From assembly GCF_024643285.1 (NCBI RefSeq), contig NZ_JAMSLW010000005.1, positions 337,062 through 401,061 of the forward strand: a DNA stretch of 64,000 nt, read 5' to 3'. A program made the position numbers and the translations under genes. Below, piece after piece: positions 60,992 to 64,000 of the stretch; position 1 is the stretch's first letter; each line of letters opens with the position of its first letter. This DNA is from Parapedobacter lycopersici (GTDB taxonomy: Bacteria > Bacteroidota > Bacteroidia > Sphingobacteriales > Sphingobacteriaceae). The notes under the pieces were generated by a model. The model was not told the origin of the DNA. It made no database searches and saw nothing but the letters and a program-made list of their open reading frames with translations.

Positions 60992-62914
60992 ATGAAATAC
61001 TTTGACTTCACTAGCCTTCGGACAATGCCACGGTGGATTATTCTGCTCATCGATACTGGGTTGATGACCTGGGCGTTTTTCATTGCTTATTTTTTTGTAC
61101 AGGATTTTTCAGTTAGCGGATTATTGAAACCTGCATTTATTCCGTTACTATCAATTTACGCATTTTTCTCGCTCATTACACTTTATTTGTTACGCACATA
61201 TAAAGGGCTAGTGCGTTATACGAATACGGCGGATATTGCTCGGATACTAATCACTACACTATTCACGTCCCTTTCTTTTGGTTTTTTGTTGTGGATTGGA
61301 TGGGTTCCCTTTGTTAACTTGTCTTTTCAAGAAAACTGGAAATTATTAGTGTTAAATTGGTGCATAAGTACCTTGACATTGATTTTATTGCGTCTCGCTA
61401 CTAAGCAGCTCTACTATTTCTTTGCAGCACATCACGGTGATCAAAAGACCAAAGTAGCCGTTTATGGAACGGATCATCGCGCTATTATGGTGGCACAAGC
61501 ATTACGAGGGTTACCTCAACCTCGGATTCAGGTCACCGCCTTTGTTGATCATGCACGTGCGCGGTTGCGAAGCACTATTGAACAATGTAATGTGTATCAC
61601 ATTAAGGATCTGATTAAGTTAAAAGAAAAACATCACGTTTCGCAACTCTTTTTAGTGAAAGAGCAGTTGGATAGCAGAGATAAACAAGTATTGATCGAAC
61701 GTTGTTTGCGACTAGGTATTAAGGTAATGACTGTTCCACCGGTGCAACAGTGGATGTCTGGACAAATTAATCCAAAACAAGTGCAACGTTTACGGATTGA
61801 AGACCTGCTAGAGCGCAAACCTATCGTTATTAATAATCAACTGGTAAGTCGGGATTTAAAGGGTAAGCGCATTTTAGTTACTGGAGCTGCTGGCTCTATC
61901 GGTTCAGAGGTGGTGCGTCAGGTAATGACTTTTCATCCTGAACAAGTGATTCTTTGTGATCAAGCAGAAAGCGCATTACACGACGTGCAACTGGAATTAC
62001 AAGCCAAATATAATGCAAAGTTATTTATTCCTTATATGGCGGATATCTGTAATATACAGCGGATGGACACACTATTTTCGACCTACCAACCTCAGGTGAT
62101 ATTCCACGCTGCCGCCTACAAACATGTACCAATGATGGAGGTCCACCCGGCGGAAGCAGTGCTTACTAATGTAGGAGGAACGAGATTATTGGCTGATTTA
62201 GCCATCAAACATAACGTGGAGAAGTTCGTTATGATCTCGACAGATAAAGCGGTTAACCCTACCAATGTAATGGGTGCTTCGAAGCGGATTGCGGAGATTT
62301 ATACACAAACTTGCAATATGATGACGAATAGTCCTACCCGCTTCATCACCACGCGATTTGGGAATGTATTGGGTTCTAATGGTTCTGTGATTCCACGCTT
62401 TAGGAAGCAAATCGAAGAAGGCGGACCCATTACAGTGACTCATCCGGAAATTACACGCTATTTTATGACTATTCCGGAAGCAGTACAGCTAGTACTGGAG
62501 GCTGGAACTATGGGCCAAGGTGGTGAAATCTTTGTATTTGACATGGGTAAGCCCGTTAAAATTGCCGATTTGGCAACTAAGATGGTACTGTTGGCCGGAT
62601 TAAAACCCGGCATTGATATTGATATTGTGTATACCGGGCTTCGGCAAGGCGAAAAACTATATGAAGAGTTGCTTAATGACGCTGAAAAAGCGTTGCCAAC
62701 ACATCATGAAAAAATTAGCATTGCCCGAGTCCGTCCTTATGGACTTGAGACTGTTGTACAGCAAATTGATAAGCTGCTTGATTCGGCTATGGGGCAACGA
62801 ACAGGCGAAATTGTTTGTCAAATGAAGGCTATAGTTCCAGAATTTAAGAGCAACAACTCGCCGTATGAAAAATTCGATAGAGATCTAAAGAAGAGACCGT
62901 TAGTTATTCATTAG
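60992..62914 (+). CDS. Membrane-bound nucleotide-sugar 4,6-dehydratase (WbpM/CapD/FlaA1 family)
   Basis: A 640-residue enzyme. Four N-terminal helices (between residues 12 and 135) anchor it to the inner membrane, a CoA-binding-like Rossmann domain follows (about 145-260), and the catalytic SDR domain starts at VTGAAGSIGSEVVRQV near 293. The active region STDKAVNPTNVMGASKR near 418 has Met in place of the classical SDR Tyr, as in WbpM-type C6 dehydratases acting on UDP-GlcNAc. It supplies deoxy-amino sugar precursors for the polysaccharide. The pseudo-phosphatase gene follows after 22 bp. Confidence 0.92.
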   Translation: MKYFDFTSLRTMPRWIILLIDTGLMTWAFFIAYFFVQDFSVSGLLKPAFIPLLSIYAFFSLITLYLLRTYKGLVRYTNTADIARILITTLFTSLSFGFLLWIGWVPFVNLSFQENWKLLVLNWCISTLTLILLRLATKQLYYFFAAHHGDQKTKVAVYGTDHRAIMVAQALRGLPQPRIQVTAFVDHARARLRSTIEQCNVYHIKDLIKLKEKHHVSQLFLVKEQLDSRDKQVLIERCLRLGIKVMTVPPVQQWMSGQINPKQVQRLRIEDLLERKPIVINNQLVSRDLKGKRILVTGAAGSIGSEVVRQVMTFHPEQVILCDQAESALHDVQLELQAKYNAKLFIPYMADICNIQRMDTLFSTYQPQVIFHAAAYKHVPMMEVHPAEAVLTNVGGTRLLADLAIKHNVEKFVMISTDKAVNPTNVMGASKRIAEIYTQTCNMMTNSPTRFITTRFGNVLGSNGSVIPRFRKQIEEGGPITVTHPEITRYFMTIPEAVQLVLEAGTMGQGGEIFVFDMGKPVKIADLATKMVLLAGLKPGIDIDIVYTGLRQGEKLYEELLNDAEKALPTHHEKISIARVRPYGLETVVQQIDKLLDSAMGQRTGEIVCQMKAIVPEFKSNNSPYEKFDRDLKKRPLVIH

Positions 62915-62936
62915 CTACATTAGGTATAAGATTTGT

Positions 62937-63686
62937 ATGTTCATATTAAAAGCGAAACAGCCCTTCCCTGTTAACCGTGCAACAACAGTTGATTTACGGG
63001 CCCAATTATTACCAGGTATTGCCGGCGGACCAGCTCATTTGGATTCTGCTACAGCCCTGGTACAGGGACTAACGGCATTAGGATACCGGCATTTGATTAC
63101 AACACCTCAACTCCGAGGTCCCGATTACCGTTTGGCGGATCAGGCTATTCAACAGGCCGCCATACAACTTCAACAACATGTAGACCAACATGGTATTATC
63201 GTATCCATTACGCCAGCAGCGGAATATTGTATTGGCGAAGGATTTGAAGAATTTGTTCGTCAACATTCTATTCGTGCACTTCCTGGTAACTATGTATTGT
63301 TGGATATCTCAAATCATGAATCGGTTAGAGATTTAAAGGGACCTCTTTTTGAGTTACGGGCCCGAGGCTACGAGCCGGTTATTGTACAGCCTGAAAACCT
63401 CCCTGATCTCATTCGTAGTATGGCGGCTCTTGAGTATTTGCGGGATTTGGGCTGTTTTTTCCAAGTCAATTTATTGTCCTTGGTTGGCCACTATGGAAGG
63501 AGGGCGAGTTCTTTTGCGACTAAACTCCTAAAGGCGGGCTATGTAGACTTTTTGGGTTCAAACGTTCGAAATCTTCAAGACCTTTTCTTATTACAAACTT
63601 TTGCTGTAACACCAACCATTGGTACATTGCTTGAGCAGACGAAATTTAAGAATGGGGAACTGGTCTTTTCTGAAATATCGAAATAA
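62937..63686 (+). CDS. PHP-domain pseudo-phosphatase (CpsB/YwqE paralogue without metal ligands)
   Basis: A 249-residue protein that aligns along its whole length with the CpsB/YwqE phosphatase at 55969 (for example LGCFFQVNLLSLVGHYGRRA against LGCLFQVNILSLMGYYGKSE) but has lost its metal site. DMHSH became DLRAQ (residues 19-23), DDGS became AGGP, TPH became TPQ (58), HPER became QPEN (151) and GTDLHH became GSNVRN (187-192). Only the Glu in AAEY (96) remains. The reading frame is intact, so the protein is probably kept for binding rather than catalysis. It is co-transcribed with the dehydratase gene (22 bp). Confidence 0.85.
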   Translation: MFILKAKQPFPVNRATTVDLRAQLLPGIAGGPAHLDSATALVQGLTALGYRHLITTPQLRGPDYRLADQAIQQAAIQLQQHVDQHGIIVSITPAAEYCIGEGFEEFVRQHSIRALPGNYVLLDISNHESVRDLKGPLFELRARGYEPVIVQPENLPDLIRSMAALEYLRDLGCFFQVNLLSLVGHYGRRASSFATKLLKAGYVDFLGSNVRNLQDLFLLQTFAVTPTIGTLLEQTKFKNGELVFSEISK

Positions 63687-63711
63687 CTGCTTAAAATAAG
63701 ATAAGATTAAA

Positions 63712-63742
63712 TTTGTATCTTTTTAGAAAACGAGTACCTTTG
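63712..63742 (+). promoter_or_regulatory. Promoter before the UDP-sugar dehydrogenase gene
   Basis: TTTG (63712-63715) and TACCTTTG (63735-63742) are 19 bp apart, a perfect Bacteroidota promoter. The 20-bp segment 63731-63750 is identical to 60181-60200. Confidence 0.7.
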
Positions 63743-63765
63743 TTGCTCATATTTCTGTCTGGAAA

Positions 63766-63948
63766 ATGAACGATAGAGCGTTTTTCATTGTCGAAAACAT
63801 CCTTAATACTATCGAACAAAGATATGCTGGCTTACCCTTGACTAGAGAGTTTGCCAATCTCCGGTATTGCAATGTGTTTATTTTTACTGTTCCCAGACTA
63901 CTTATTTGTCAAATAAAGAAACCAAACTCCCACACTATTATTATATAG
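63766..63948 (+). CDS. Possible 60-residue protein or leader frame
   Basis: An ATG 23 bp after a perfect promoter opens a 60-codon frame (MNDRAFFIVENILNTIEQRYAG...) that ends 7 bp before the dehydrogenase start. The first half could form a helix; the second is hydrophobic and basic. I recognise no family. The position favours a real small gene or a leader frame, but it may be chance. Confidence 0.3.
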   Translation: MNDRAFFIVENILNTIEQRYAGLPLTREFANLRYCNVFIFTVPRLLICQIKKPNSHTIII

Positions 63949-63955
63949 TATCATT

Positions 63956-64000
63956 ATGAACATCACAAACATCTGCTGCATCGGGGCGGGCTATGTCGGG
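63956..64000 (+). CDS. UDP-glucose/UDP-sugar 6-dehydrogenase, N-terminal 15 codons
   Basis: The frame MNITNICCIGAGYVG runs off the right edge. The GAGYVG nucleotide-binding start is characteristic of UDP-glucose, UDP-ManNAc and related UDP-sugar 6-dehydrogenases, which make uronic acid precursors. The context in an exopolysaccharide locus fits. The GC content rises within these few codons compared with the AT-rich leader. Confidence 0.75.
   Translation, partial: MNITNICCIGAGYVG

Overview
The window looks like a chromosomal segment of a Bacteroidota bacterium, most likely family Sphingobacteriaceae (Parapedobacter/Olivibacter-like; the genus is a guess). The evidence is SusC/SusD-type genes, a roughly 1100-residue SecA with a C-terminal zinc motif, a Bacteroidota 'putative porin', an OmpA protein with a calcium-binding linker, a futalosine-pathway enzyme (MqnD), and promoters of the TTTG-N19-TAnnTTTG type with little sign of Shine-Dalgarno sequences. 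No rRNA operon, CRISPR array, prophage or intact insertion sequence was seen.

Layout. 0-19 kb is a housekeeping block almost entirely on the minus strand: a secA-SPOR-peptidase-thiamine pyrophosphokinase operon, mqnD, surE, csbD, an abundant OmpA porin, a phosphate transporter operon with a PhoR-like kinase beside it, phosphatidylserine decarboxylase, two VOC proteins and polA. 18.9-22.7 kb on the plus strand carries rsgA, purine nucleoside phosphorylase and a porin. 23-36 kb is an accessory region. It holds an orphan cytochrome oxidase subunit I facing an FNR-like regulator with four N-terminal cysteines, a small tRNA graveyard around a GIY-YIG gene, an 11-bp-periodic TTCGA array, a serine hydrolase, a Rieske protein, two gene fragments, and a sigma/anti-sigma pair divergent from two exported ferritin-like proteins. 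36-44 kb has a DUF389 membrane protein and a SusC-SusD-phosphoesterase operon. 44-55 kb is mixed: lspA, a tyrosine phosphatase, a cyclophilin, two paralogous AsmA-like proteins flanking a VWA/AAA+ pair, a dehydrogenase and an Rrf2 regulator. From 55.4 kb to the right edge is an AT-richer exopolysaccharide locus: a leader with a tandem repeat, PHP tyrosine phosphatase, Wza-like export lipoprotein, Wzc-like tyrosine kinase, a winged-helix regulator, a nucleotide-sugar dehydratase, a second PHP protein that has lost its metal ligands, and the first 15 codons of a UDP-sugar dehydrogenase.

How it fits together. The phosphate-transport operon and the SusCD-phosphoesterase operon have the same promoter geometry: TTAAC-type repeats at 11-bp spacing ending exactly 9 bp before a perfect TAnnTTTG element. 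This suggests one phosphate regulon that imports phosphate and frees it from organic phosphates. The exopolysaccharide locus holds two proteins with enzyme folds but degraded active sites (a pseudo-phosphatase and a pseudo-nucleotidyltransferase fused to a DNA-binding domain). The promoter of the second and the promoter just after the first share an identical 20-bp core. These, the 96-bp leader repeat, the 11-bp TTCGA array and the GIY-YIG/tRNA arrangement are the parts least explained by known families.
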